This document shows positions 1 to 8,419 of a stretch of 42,131 nt of DNA, piece after piece. Numbering within the stretch: position 1 is the first letter of the stretch; each line of letters begins with the position of its first letter. The translations under genes and the position numbers were made by a program. The notes under the pieces were generated by a model, which saw only the letters and a list, made by a program, of their open reading frames with translations, did no database searches and was not told the DNA's origin. This DNA comes from CAUZSN01 sp963582345 (GTDB taxonomy: Bacteria; Planctomycetota; Planctomycetia; Planctomycetales; Planctomycetaceae), in contig CAUZSN010000010.1 of assembly GCA_963582345.1 (NCBI GenBank), positions 1 to 42,131 of the forward strand, in the 5' to 3' direction.

Positions 1-516
1 TCAGTCGACTTGAATAGTTCGGGTGTCACCAACTCGCTCGAATTCGTGTTCTTGCAAAACTCGCAACAGCTTTACCTGCAACGTATAGCTGACGGAATTG
101 ATTTCGTCCAAGAAAATGGTTCCGCCATGCGCTGCCTCAAAGCGTCCAGTGCGATTTTCATGCGCTCCGGTGAAGGCCCCTTTCACATGCCCGAACAACT
201 CGCTCTCAAGTAAACTTTCGCTCAAGGCTCCACAGTTGACGCGGACGAATGGACCAGTCGCACGCAAACTCATTTCGTGAAGCGCTTTCGAAACCAATTC
301 TTTACCGGTTCCTGTTTCCCCAGTCAGCAGCACAGTCGCCGAACTGGCGGCGACTTGATGAGTAAGGCGATAAACTTCCTGCATCGCCGGACTTGTGCCG
401 ATCATGCCATCAATTAAGGCAGTAGCATCTGAGGCGGAACTCGACGACATTTTCTGGGTGGCGATAGGCTCAATAAGAGCGAATGACATTGTGACGAACT
501 TTGTGTTCGCCATCAT
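1..516 (-). CDS. Sigma-54-dependent activator, AAA+ domain, truncated
   Basis: This is the front half of an NtrC-type enhancer-binding ATPase, the class that remodels sigma-54 RNA polymerase for open-complex formation. About 37 variable residues lead into the AAA+ domain. Visible are Walker A GETGTGKE (about residues 66-73), the sigma-54 contact loop GAFTGA (113-118) and Walker B GGTIFLDE (131-138). The frame ends with TGA at bases 1-3, directly after IQVD, where family members continue with VRVIAATN (sensor I). Sensor II, the arginine fingers and the C-terminal DNA-binding helix-turn-helix are therefore absent from this frame, and there is no receiver domain. Either the gene is frameshifted or nonsense-mutated, or it is a natural truncation; the missing sequence would lie left of the window. 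No strong ribosome-binding site precedes either ATG at 516/513. Family call is secure; the state of the gene is not. Confidence 0.8.
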   Translation of the reverse strand: MMANTKFVTMSFALIEPIATQKMSSSSASDATALIDGMIGTSPAMQEVYRLTHQVAASSATVLLTGETGTGKELVSKALHEMSLRATGPFVRVNCGALSESLLESELFGHVKGAFTGAHENRTGRFEAAHGGTIFLDEINSVSYTLQVKLLRVLQEHEFERVGDTRTIQVD

Positions 517-733
517 CTGTTATATTTCTTAGCCATTATGTCCCAACTGTAGGCACTTTACAAGAAGATAGAAAGAAGTATTCGAGGGGACATATCAAAG
601 GCAACAACCCAGCCAAAATTCCGGTTTTTTCAGGAAGAATGTGCCTGCCTGTGATGCATGGATGCTTAGATAAGTTGCATCCGGTCGCGTTGATTCAGCG
701 AAGCATAAGCAGTCCGTCAGAGCTGCCAGGTTG

Positions 734-2983
734 TTACGGAACGGACGGCTGCGGAAATTTGAGCAGCCGTTGGTTGACCCGTTTCGCGTTCGGTTTAAGT
801 GAACCGATAACCGACAACCAGGCCGTTCTCAGAGCGGTTTCTGATGCGTTGTCGGCTGCCTGCTCCAATTCATGAATGCGAGTCGAACTCAATAGCAGGC
901 CGAACCGTTGGATGTGAAAGGCGAGCTGCAAAATTGCGGTCTCTCGTGTGTCAGTGTCCAATGTGTCCATAACCGCGAGTTGCATTAATTGTTCTTGAGA
1001 GGAATTTGAGGGAACGGCACCCAATGCGAACAGGCACCGGCTGGCCAATTTCGGATCGTTGATGGCGTGGAACAATGCTTTCTCGGCTGGTGCGAGGTTG
1101 AAGATATTAGATCGCTTTCCATTGGCGATATGAGCAAACCAGAACGCAGCTGCATCGATACGTTCGCTTCGCTGTTGTGGTGTCAGCGGCGGCGTCTTAA
1201 ATTTAGTCATAAATGGCTGCAACTGCATCCGGACGTCATGCGCTGAAGTCGACTCGACAATGAATGTCGTCAAAGGGAATCTTTCTGCCAAACCCAACAT
1301 TTCGTGTCTGAGCGAGTCAGGACCATAGATCGCGATGGGAATGTTAGCAGTGCGAGCGTCGGCGCGTAAGTTGACGATTGTCTGCGACAGCCCCCAACGG
1401 ACTGAGTTGGTATGCAGCAAAATCAACTCGACATCTCCACGTGCGGCAGCGATTCGAAAACCGTCTTGTCCTGTAGTCGCAAAGTCTGGCTCATATCCCA
1501 GGTTTTCTAGGATTGCCGCAACATTTGAGGCGCGGTCCGAATCGGCGTCGATAGCCAACCCTCGCGCGGCGCCGCCATCACTGAGTGCATGCCTCAAGAT
1601 GTCAACCACCCGACTGGACCCTCGGAAAGGGCGATCCGGATCAAGTTGCAGAATTGTGCAAGCGGCCGCGAATTGCACTCTTAAATTGGGATAATTAAGT
1701 GCAGCGATAATCGGTGATCCTTTGCGGTCTTTCACATACAGCTGATGGCGTGTCCCGATCTGACCGAGTACTTGCAAGGCTGACACAGCGCTGGCGGGAT
1801 TTGCAGCATCTATTGCCTGAGAAAGGACTTCCGACATGACTTCCTCGCCGGCTGTTAAAGCCAGGTTGTGAGCCGTGTTGGGGCCGGTCGGAAGCGGACG
1901 ATCCCAACCTACTTTGTGAACTGCGGTTGCCAACGACAGTCCCAAATAGAGCGCCTGTAAATTGCGATTTTCTGGCAACAGCGATATGGCTTGTCGAGCC
2001 AAACGAGTTCCGACAAGTAGAGACGCAGCTTCCGGAGATAAATTCGTCCGAGTCAAAACTTCCGTTTGCGTGTCCCACAACCAATAGGCGACCGAACCAT
2101 CGTCTTGCAGCGGCCACTGGTATCCGCCGATAAAGTGTTGTCGAGCGATCCGCTCCAGCTCGCGTGTGGCGCCGTATGCTGAGACTAGTTCTACTTTGTC
2201 TACCGACCCAAACAAAATCCGGGCTAGTGCATGACGAGCTGAGATGCGAACGCTTGCCGGCTGGTCGGGTCCGAAAGCGGGATGCCACAGGTGCGGAGCT
2301 TCGTCGCTGGTTCCCATCCAGCCCAATGCCTCGATCACTGTCGCACGCAAGTTCGCGTCCGGAACATCCATTGCTGCCAACAGCGGCGGAATCATCTGGC
2401 GTCCCAGACGAATCAGCGTGTAAAGCAGCAGATTACGTTGATCAACCTGCTTTGGATCACTCATATGAGCCAACAGGCGTGGGACTACGATCGGACCGGC
2501 GCTTTGTAGTTGTAGAATTGCCACGTCTCGTTGTTGCACAGTGCCGTTCAGATCGGCTATGAGCTGGTCGATTCGTTGTTCACTAGTTGCGGCTCGGCGA
2601 AACACCTGGTTCATACGTTGCAGTAGGCGGATTGAAAGCGGTTGTAGCTGTGTTTTTCTCGCAAGCTTAAGAAAGACTGCCGGTCCGTGTTTGTCACGTA
2701 TCCGCAGTATGGCTGCGTCGTCTGGCTCAAGCGCCATCAATTGTTCCAGGTATTTTTTGGCGAGATTCGGCCGAGCCAGATCGAACATCAAAACGACCGC
2801 ATTAAAAAGTGTTGCGGGAGTTTTCGGCTCAACCAGCAGAGGCGACTCATCGCCCATGGCAATCAAGCTATTTTGACCACCGTTCTGAGGTGCAGGCTGT
2901 TGAGCAACGGCATATGGCTGAAAAAACCACCCGAAAAATGCGATGCAGCAAGAAGCGGCGAACCAAATTGACACTTGGTTCAT
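734..2983 (-). CDS. Exported HEAT-repeat protein with degenerate receiver-like domain
   Basis: The protein has 749 residues when started at the ATG at 2983, which follows an AAGGGAG ribosome-binding site and begins a signal peptide (about 26 residues ending near AVAQQ). An in-frame extension upstream to 3241 exists but would bury that signal. The first half holds a TPR-like opening and HEAT-like helical repeats (for example IVVPRLLAHMSD and MIPPLLAAMDV). Around residues 470-590 lies a receiver-like alpha/beta segment: an acidic cluster (IDADSD) after strand 1, the strand ELILLHTNS where the phospho-acceptor Asp would stand, and IPIAIYGPDS. The Asp is replaced and the conserved Lys is not evident, so phosphorylation is unlikely. 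Helical repeats resume to the C-terminus. An exported scaffold or binding role is inference; no enzyme motif was seen. Confidence 0.75.
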   Translation of the reverse strand: MNQVSIWFAASCCIAFFGWFFQPYAVAQQPAPQNGGQNSLIAMGDESPLLVEPKTPATLFNAVVLMFDLARPNLAKKYLEQLMALEPDDAAILRIRDKHGPAVFLKLARKTQLQPLSIRLLQRMNQVFRRAATSEQRIDQLIADLNGTVQQRDVAILQLQSAGPIVVPRLLAHMSDPKQVDQRNLLLYTLIRLGRQMIPPLLAAMDVPDANLRATVIEALGWMGTSDEAPHLWHPAFGPDQPASVRISARHALARILFGSVDKVELVSAYGATRELERIARQHFIGGYQWPLQDDGSVAYWLWDTQTEVLTRTNLSPEAASLLVGTRLARQAISLLPENRNLQALYLGLSLATAVHKVGWDRPLPTGPNTAHNLALTAGEEVMSEVLSQAIDAANPASAVSALQVLGQIGTRHQLYVKDRKGSPIIAALNYPNLRVQFAAACTILQLDPDRPFRGSSRVVDILRHALSDGGAARGLAIDADSDRASNVAAILENLGYEPDFATTGQDGFRIAAARGDVELILLHTNSVRWGLSQTIVNLRADARTANIPIAIYGPDSLRHEMLGLAERFPLTTFIVESTSAHDVRMQLQPFMTKFKTPPLTPQQRSERIDAAAFWFAHIANGKRSNIFNLAPAEKALFHAINDPKLASRCLFALGAVPSNSSQEQLMQLAVMDTLDTDTRETAILQLAFHIQRFGLLLSSTRIHELEQAADNASETALRTAWLSVIGSLKPNAKRVNQRLLKFPQPSVP

Positions 2984-3503
2984 TCTGTCGGCTCCCTTAG
3001 TGCTGTCAATTCGCGTTGTTGGCGCGCGTAAAACTTCCGGGATGACAATCGATTCTAACGCGCAGTACGGGTGCTTCAGTTTGCGCATGCCACTTTGATC
3101 CATGTTATAGAGTCGACGTGACCGAAAATAACGAAAAATTCCACACAAACGCGATTTGCTCGGTAGCAGTTTCATTTTCCACAAACACCCGACATTACCG
3201 AATTGCGAGCCGGATGACGACATTTCGTGCCTAATAATCACTGTACAAATGTTTCATAAAGCACAGGTGGTGCCGATGGAATCGGGAAGTGGCGTCATTC
3301 CCCACGTCTTAATTATCGGAGCACCAGCCGGGCAAGAATGAATCTCATCCCAGGCCAGAAAAACCTGGCATTAGTAAAACTGGTATGACCGCAATGTAAT
3401 CGCAGTACACCAGATTCTCTGATCGGTAGCGTTTCACAATTCGAAACCAACCGCAAACTTTGTATTGACAATGTCACGCCCAGAAGCCCTGACTAGATTA
3501 AAT
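2984..3503. other. Non-coding interval of 520 bases
   Basis: No convincing gene was found between the HEAT-repeat protein start and the end of the CBM9/DOMON-like gene. A small inverted repeat GCCAG-AAAAAC-CTGGC at 3354-3369 could form a weak hairpin but lacks a T-tract. The part next to 2983 should carry the promoter for the leftward HEAT-repeat gene; no clear -35/-10 pair was recognised. Confidence 0.4.
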
Positions 3504-4154
3504 TTACCGTGCGAGCTCCAGCGAGGTCCATAGACTGGGGTCGTGGACGAACGGATATTCTTGGCCAACGGTTAGGAATTGTTCCCCCAATTCATTGTCA
3601 CGCAGGTAGTAATAGAAACCGAGAGAAGGGTTGGCCTCAGGGTTGTAGCCGGTCAATTGGTCGCTCGACAGCCAAGCTTCCAAAACATAACCGTCCATCC
3701 GCCTTTGCTCGAAAACGCGCAGATCATTCGAACGAGTGATCGGAGCGTTTTCGCGGGCTCGTGCAATGGGCAATTGGATGGCGGTGGGTGTGTTCGTTTT
3801 CGATCCGCTCGGCAGAAAACAAAAATGGTGGCAGAACCGGCTAGCTCGGTGGATGGATTGCGTATTCCGAGTGTCAATCCAAATTTGCAACCCGTCAGAT
3901 TCCGTTGGATCGCTCAGATCACCAGTTGGCGGTTGTTTCTTTCTGGAAACAATGACACTGAATCCAATGCCATGGGAATTCCAGGCGATGCGGAGTTCGC
4001 CGTAGCATTGTGCGTTGTCCAGTTCGCTGAAGTCTGGCAGGGCGCAATCAGCAGGCAAATCAAGTAACTTGCGTCCCTTTTTTGGCAGCCGCGCAATGTG
4101 GCGGATCGGAATCGAGTATCGAAATAGAAATCGGTGTGGAACGACGGAACTCAT
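3504..4154 (-). CDS. CBM9/DOMON-like beta-sandwich protein
   Basis: The product is a 216-residue protein from the ATG at 4154. A longer frame from 4229 would overlap the divergent uvrA start, so the inner ATG is preferred. The middle carries SDGLQIWIDTRN, a strand pattern typical of the carbohydrate-binding family 9-like / DOMON beta-sandwich, followed by FCFLPSG and later by YVLEAWLSSDQL and PSLGFYYYLRDNE, which also recur in that fold. No signal peptide or membrane segment is visible, so it is probably cytoplasmic, which is unusual for a sugar-binding fold. No catalytic residues were recognised. It is divergent from uvrA with 54 bases between them, and a shared control region is possible. 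The fold call is by pattern only; the ligand is unknown. Confidence 0.65.
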   Translation of the reverse strand: MSSVVPHRFLFRYSIPIRHIARLPKKGRKLLDLPADCALPDFSELDNAQCYGELRIAWNSHGIGFSVIVSRKKQPPTGDLSDPTESDGLQIWIDTRNTQSIHRASRFCHHFCFLPSGSKTNTPTAIQLPIARARENAPITRSNDLRVFEQRRMDGYVLEAWLSSDQLTGYNPEANPSLGFYYYLRDNELGEQFLTVGQEYPFVHDPSLWTSLELAR

Positions 4155-4208
4155 TTCGATGTCCAAGATCAGGTGCGAGTGTGATATGTTACTGCAAGGG
4201 ACGCTAAA

Positions 4209-6842
4209 ATGTCTTGTCCGACTGACCACAATCTAAACAATCGTCATATCCGAGTTCGCGGGGCGCGCGTGCACAACCTACGTGCCGTTGACGTCGACAT
4301 TCCGCACGAATCGATTGTGGTCATTACTGGAGTCAGCGGCAGTGGGAAAAGTTCCTTGGCGTTTGACACGCTATTTGCTGAAGGGCAACGGCGGTATTTG
4401 GAGAGTTTGTCGACGTATACGCGGCAGTTCTTGAATCAGCTTGAACGTCCGAACGTGGACATGATTGAAGGTCTGCCGCCGACGATTAGCATTGATCAGC
4501 GGAGCACTTCGGCCCATCAGCGCAGCACGTTGGCAACGATGACGGAGATCTACGACTACTTGCGTTTGCTGTACGCTCGAGCTGGGCAGGCTCATTGTAT
4601 CGAATGCGGACGCCCAGTATCGCAGCAAAGTCCACAACGAATCGTCGATACGATTCTGGCATTCCAGGAGCGGCAGAAAGTCATAATTCTGGCTCCTCTG
4701 GTCCGAGGGCGCAAGGGCCAGCATCGTGATATCTTCCTGAAAATCTGCAAGGAAGGATTTGTGCGTGCTCGAGTCGATGGTCAGATTGTCGACTCGACCG
4801 ACCCGCCACAATTGGCTTGTAACAAATTGCACGACATAGACGTAGTCATCGACCGAATCGTTGTCAAATCTGGAATTCGCGGTCGTTTGCAGGAATCCGT
4901 TGAACTGGCTTTGCGGCACGGCGATGGGGTTTGTCTGGTCAGCTTTCAGAAATCCGATACGTGGCACGACCGGTTGTTTAGTAGCAAACTCGCCTGTCCC
5001 GAGTGCCGTGTCAGCTTTTCAGACCTGGAACCACGGATTTTCAGCTTTAACAGACCGTATGGAGCCTGTCCCGAGTGCAAAGGGTTGGGTTACCAGGTCG
5101 ATGTTGGTGAAGCTGATGTCTTGGCTTGCAGCCGACATTTACAGGAGTTACCAGTTTGCCAAAGTTGTGGTGGAGCGCGTTTGGGATCGATTCCCCGGTC
5201 GGTGACATTGGCTGGGACGGCCATACATGAATTCACGGCGATGACCGTGGCCCAGGCGGGCGCATTTGTCGATCGATTGCTGACCGAGATGCAATCGAGT
5301 CCCCTCAATGTCGCCTTGACTGCCGAAGGACAGCTTGTTGTCGAAAACACTCTTCCCGATATTGCGACTCGCCTAGCATTCCTAAATCAAGTTGGCTTGG
5401 ACTATCTGACATTGAATCGTCCAACCAGAACTCTTTCAGGCGGAGAATTTCAGCGTGCGCGTTTGGCCGGTTGTCTAGGATCCGGACTACTTGGCGTTTG
5501 CTACATTTTGGACGAGCCCACTATTGGATTGCATGCACGCGACACTGGCCGGCTGATCGAATCACTGTTGGAGCTTCGTAATCGCGGCAACAGTATCATT
5601 GTGGTCGAGCACGACCGCGATATGATGCTGCGTTCTGACTATCTGATTGATCTCGGCCCGGGAGCAGGCAATGATGGGGGCCGAGTTGTGGCTGAAGGCA
5701 AACCGGACAACGTCGTTGGGCAGGCCAAGTCACTGACAGGTCGCTACTTGAATGACGGTATCACCTTTCGACCGAAGCAAAAAAGGTTGCGAGTCGAATA
5801 TCAACGGTCGATTACGCTGAACGGTGCCAGACGACACAATTTGAAGAACGTTACGGTGCGGATTCCGTTGGACGTCTTAACAGTCGTCAGCGGCGTCAGC
5901 GGTTCGGGAAAATCATCACTTATCACGCAGACGGCGGTTCCAGCACTACATCGCCTTTTGACAATAACGCGATCCAGTCCCGCGCATGCTCTAGAACCAT
6001 CGTATGGATTCGAAGCAATTGAATTGCAGGGCGTCGAGCATATTGATCGGTGCGTCGAAATTGATCATTCTGCGATCGGTCGTTCCGGCCGGTCCAATCC
6101 GGCCACCTATTCCGGGATTTGGGACGAAGTGCGCAAGGTGTTTGCTCAGACACGCGAAGCGCGCATTCGCGGTTATAAACCCCGCCGATTTAGTTTCAAC
6201 GTACGAGACGGTCGGTGTAAAGAATGCGCGGGGCACGGGGAAAAACGCGTTGAAATGCATTACCTGCCTGATATGTTCGTTCAATGTTTCGGTTGCCGAG
6301 GCGCACGGTTCAACCGGCAGACGCTAGCGATTCGTTTCCGTGGCAAGACTGTGGCCGACGTGCTGCGGATGCGAATTGAGGACGCGGTCCAGTTCTTCGA
6401 GAATTTTCCTCGACTGCAAACGGTTTTGAAGACTTTCAGTGACGTCGGGCTAGGCTATCTTCGTTTGGGCCAATCTTCGTTGACGCTGTCTGGCGGGGAA
6501 GCTCAACGAGTGAAACTGGCGACGGAACTGAGTCGAGCAGACTCGACTCGAACGCTGTTTGTATTGGACGAGCCAACGACCGGCTTGCATATGGCCGACG
6601 TCGAAAAACTCATCGAATTGCTTCGCAGATTAGTCGAACAAGGCAATTCGGTCTTGGTCATCGAACACCAATTGGATGTGATCGCAAGCGCCGATTGGGT
6701 GATTGACATGGGGCCCGACGGAGGCGACCAAGGCGGAACGATTGTTGCGGAAGGGACGCCCGAGGAAGTCGCCAGCGGAGAGCGAGGTCACACTGCAACG
6801 GCATTGCAACAATACTTCATGCGTCGGCACAAGGACACGTAG
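4209..6842 (+). CDS. uvrA: UvrABC excinuclease subunit A (short form)
   Basis: UvrA is the damage-sensing ABC ATPase that dimerises, loads UvrB onto damaged DNA and starts nucleotide excision repair. The protein has 877 residues from an ATG behind AAGGGA. It shows two P-loops (GVSGSGKS at about 41-48 and 562-569), two signature motifs (TLSGGEFQRARLA and TLSGGEAQRVKLA) and two Walker B motifs (ILDEPTIGLH and VLDEPTTGLH). The UvrB-interaction region is present (LAPLVRGRKGQH, GFVRARVDG). Two CxxC-CxxC zinc modules are intact, one around CPEC...GACPECKGLG and one around CKEC...CFGC. Typical UvrA is about 940 residues; the shortfall appears to lie just after GACPECKGLG, where roughly 50-60 residues are missing. 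Because the UvrB-binding region is retained, it is unlike UvrA2 paralogues that lack it. Whether it is the only UvrA in the genome cannot be told. Confidence 0.93.
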   Translation: MSCPTDHNLNNRHIRVRGARVHNLRAVDVDIPHESIVVITGVSGSGKSSLAFDTLFAEGQRRYLESLSTYTRQFLNQLERPNVDMIEGLPPTISIDQRSTSAHQRSTLATMTEIYDYLRLLYARAGQAHCIECGRPVSQQSPQRIVDTILAFQERQKVIILAPLVRGRKGQHRDIFLKICKEGFVRARVDGQIVDSTDPPQLACNKLHDIDVVIDRIVVKSGIRGRLQESVELALRHGDGVCLVSFQKSDTWHDRLFSSKLACPECRVSFSDLEPRIFSFNRPYGACPECKGLGYQVDVGEADVLACSRHLQELPVCQSCGGARLGSIPRSVTLAGTAIHEFTAMTVAQAGAFVDRLLTEMQSSPLNVALTAEGQLVVENTLPDIATRLAFLNQVGLDYLTLNRPTRTLSGGEFQRARLAGCLGSGLLGVCYILDEPTIGLHARDTGRLIESLLELRNRGNSIIVVEHDRDMMLRSDYLIDLGPGAGNDGGRVVAEGKPDNVVGQAKSLTGRYLNDGITFRPKQKRLRVEYQRSITLNGARRHNLKNVTVRIPLDVLTVVSGVSGSGKSSLITQTAVPALHRLLTITRSSPAHALEPSYGFEAIELQGVEHIDRCVEIDHSAIGRSGRSNPATYSGIWDEVRKVFAQTREARIRGYKPRRFSFNVRDGRCKECAGHGEKRVEMHYLPDMFVQCFGCRGARFNRQTLAIRFRGKTVADVLRMRIEDAVQFFENFPRLQTVLKTFSDVGLGYLRLGQSSLTLSGGEAQRVKLATELSRADSTRTLFVLDEPTTGLHMADVEKLIELLRRLVEQGNSVLVIEHQLDVIASADWVIDMGPDGGDQGGTIVAEGTPEEVASGERGHTATALQQYFMRRHKDT

Positions 6843-6866
6843 AAATCCAGCTTTTGACGGAAGCGG

Positions 6867-6879
6867 GCATCTTTGATGC
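6867..6879. terminator. Possible hairpin between convergent uvrA and ATL genes
   Basis: A perfect GCATC-TTT-GATGC hairpin lies in the 53-base gap between the convergent uvrA and ATL stop codons. It has no clear T-tract on either strand. A second inverted repeat, GAATCG (6885-6890) with CGATTC (6899-6904), overlaps the ATL stop codon. A bidirectional terminator is plausible but weakly supported. Confidence 0.25.
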
Positions 6880-6895
6880 GGTAAGAATCGCGTTG

Positions 6896-7261
6896 TTACG
6901 ATTCGCTGGGGTCTGCTTCTTTTGCCTCGTTATTTTCCCAATCCATCAGGTGTTCATCCAAAGCATTGACAACAATGGCATCGTCGTCCTTGTCATCCTC
7001 TTGTAAATCGAATCCCGCCTCACGAAACTTTGCTTCTTGCTCGGAACCTCTTGCGAGTCGTCCATCGTCTTTAACGGCCCGCCACCATTGCAAGTGCGGC
7101 CAGTCTCTGCGAATGGTCCGCAGGCACGTTTGCATGGCGCGTCCATTGGTTCCGGCGCTGAAGCCAGCCCGACGGGCGATGGTGCTATACGTCGCTACTT
7201 TTTGGGCTCGCTTCAATTCCCAAAGGACTTCTGCCACGTCTTCTGCTCTTGTAGAGGCCAT
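6896..7261 (-). CDS. Alkyltransferase-like (ATL) DNA-binding protein
   Basis: This 121-residue protein matches the DNA-binding half of O6-alkylguanine-DNA alkyltransferases. The helix-turn-helix region reads VATYSTIARRAGFS (about 22-35). NGRAMQ (39-44) supplies the arginine that flips the base in AGT. The active-site position reads QWWRAV (58-63) with DDGRLA after it, aligning with P-C-H-R-V and NxDGRL in AGT. The catalytic Cys is thus replaced by Trp59, the hallmark of ATL proteins, which bind alkylated guanine without repairing it and hand the lesion to nucleotide excision repair. Family members usually have PWHRV, so this is divergent. The C-terminal 35 residues are very acidic and are not part of the domain. 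It sits tail-to-tail with uvrA, which agrees with an ATL role. Confidence 0.75.
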   Translation of the reverse strand: MASTRAEDVAEVLWELKRAQKVATYSTIARRAGFSAGTNGRAMQTCLRTIRRDWPHLQWWRAVKDDGRLARGSEQEAKFREAGFDLQEDDKDDDAIVVNALDEHLMDWENNEAKEADPSES

Positions 7262-7517
7262 TTGTGACTCCTCGCCGTTCTACGTCCACCAGTTTCAATC
7301 ATTCAAGAAAACGTTGGTCAAGACAGATCTTGTTGATCATAGACACAACGGATTCAGTTGGTTGACGCTTTATAGCTCTTCAGCGTTGAAGTGCCAAAGT
7401 GCAACTTGATATTTTCTACGTTTCCAATTTAAACGATCGTCCGCTTTGTCTCAAGCCCGTTACGGTATTACAGCTTCAGTCGATTGACACGTCTTGATTG
7501 CTTGGGAGAGCATCGGC

Positions 7518-7964
7518 ATGTGTTGCGTCTACGAATCTCGCGGAATGAAGTTTCGCTATCCCGATGGGTGGGAATTAAATGAAGAACGTCGAGACCGTAA
7601 AATCACGGTGACCGTTGCGAGTCCCCAGACGTCATTTTGGTCGCTGACGTTATTTTTCGATTGTCTATCGCCGGAATGAGTGATCGAATCGGCCCTGGAC
7701 ATTTTTCGACAGGAATACGACGAAATGGACATTTGCCACAGCGACGTAAAACTATGTGGCTTGCAAACCGAGTCGCGCGACGTCGAATTTGTCTGTCTGG
7801 AACTAATTAACGGTGCTTTCTTGCGTGCGATTCAAGTTGACAATTTCACCGCATTGGTGTTGTTTCAGGGTACCGATCACGAGTTGACAGACACGCGTCC
7901 AATTTTGGATCACATTTCGAATAGTCTGACTTATGATTTCAACGAGGATGATTTGTATGTCTGA
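7518..7964 (+). pseudogene. Small conserved-type protein split by an in-frame TGA
   Basis: One reading frame runs from ATG 7518, well placed after GGGAGAG, to the stop at 7962-7964, but is interrupted by TGA at 7677-7679. The first part (53 residues) ends FFDCLSPE and the second resumes at once, in frame, with VIESALDIFRQEYDEM. The two halves read like one continuous alpha/beta domain of about 148 residues (RYPDGWEL, ITVTVASPQTSFWSLTLFF, FVCLELINGAF, AIQVDNFTALVLFQG), similar in style to small PsbP/DcrB-like proteins. The second half could in principle start at GTG 7680. A nonsense mutation or sequencing error is most likely; readthrough cannot be excluded. No function is assigned. Confidence 0.65.
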
Positions 7965-8419
7965 TCGCAGGGGTAACCAGCGTGCGAAGGTGACGTGTAT
8001 ACCGGATAAGGCGGGCTCAGCGGTGGCCGCAAATGCTTGTAAGCAGTGTAGTTCCATAAAGCAACCTTATACTATATAACCCACGAAACAGTAATCTACT
8101 GGAATCTATCGCAGGTCGAGTACTCCTCGGAGCGGATAGGTTGGGAAATGTGTCCTGGAAGATTACGTTAGATGAAACTATGTATCAGGATGTGCTGACG
8201 ACAAAAATGAGGGCGCGATACGAATCTAGATTCTGCCGTGTGCTGCAGATGCCGCATGGAAAGCATGAAATTAGCCGATGGGTCGCCCTCTTCATCGCGC
8301 ACAACTTGACTTGGTCGGCATTGTTCGATTTCTCCGTGATTTTCTTCACGGTGGACATGTGCTAAAAACGTTGTTTTGTGCGAAACCCTGATAAAAAAAT
8401 TTCCAAGAAAGGAACTGTC
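7965..8419. other. Interval of 455 bases without a convincing gene
   Basis: Short open frames exist here on both strands (for example 8141-8365), but their translations show no recognisable pattern and they lack good ribosome-binding sites. A perfect six-base hairpin CCGTGA-TTTTCT-TCACGG spans 8334-8351, about 70 bases before the transglutaminase-like start. It could be a terminator-like or leader element, but no T-run follows it. Confidence 0.35.

Noticed and set aside
2984..3241. N-terminal extension of the HEAT-repeat protein
   Set aside because: It would bury a clear signal peptide, whose own ATG at 2983 has a strong ribosome-binding site.
4209..6842. Calling this gene UvrA2 because of its short length
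   Set aside because: The UvrB-interaction region that UvrA2 lacks is present, so the shortfall lies elsewhere.
7677..7720. Selenocysteine insertion at the in-frame TGA
   Set aside because: Only a four-base stem can be drawn just after the TGA, not a convincing bacterial SECIS hairpin, and the surrounding residues give no sign of a redox site.
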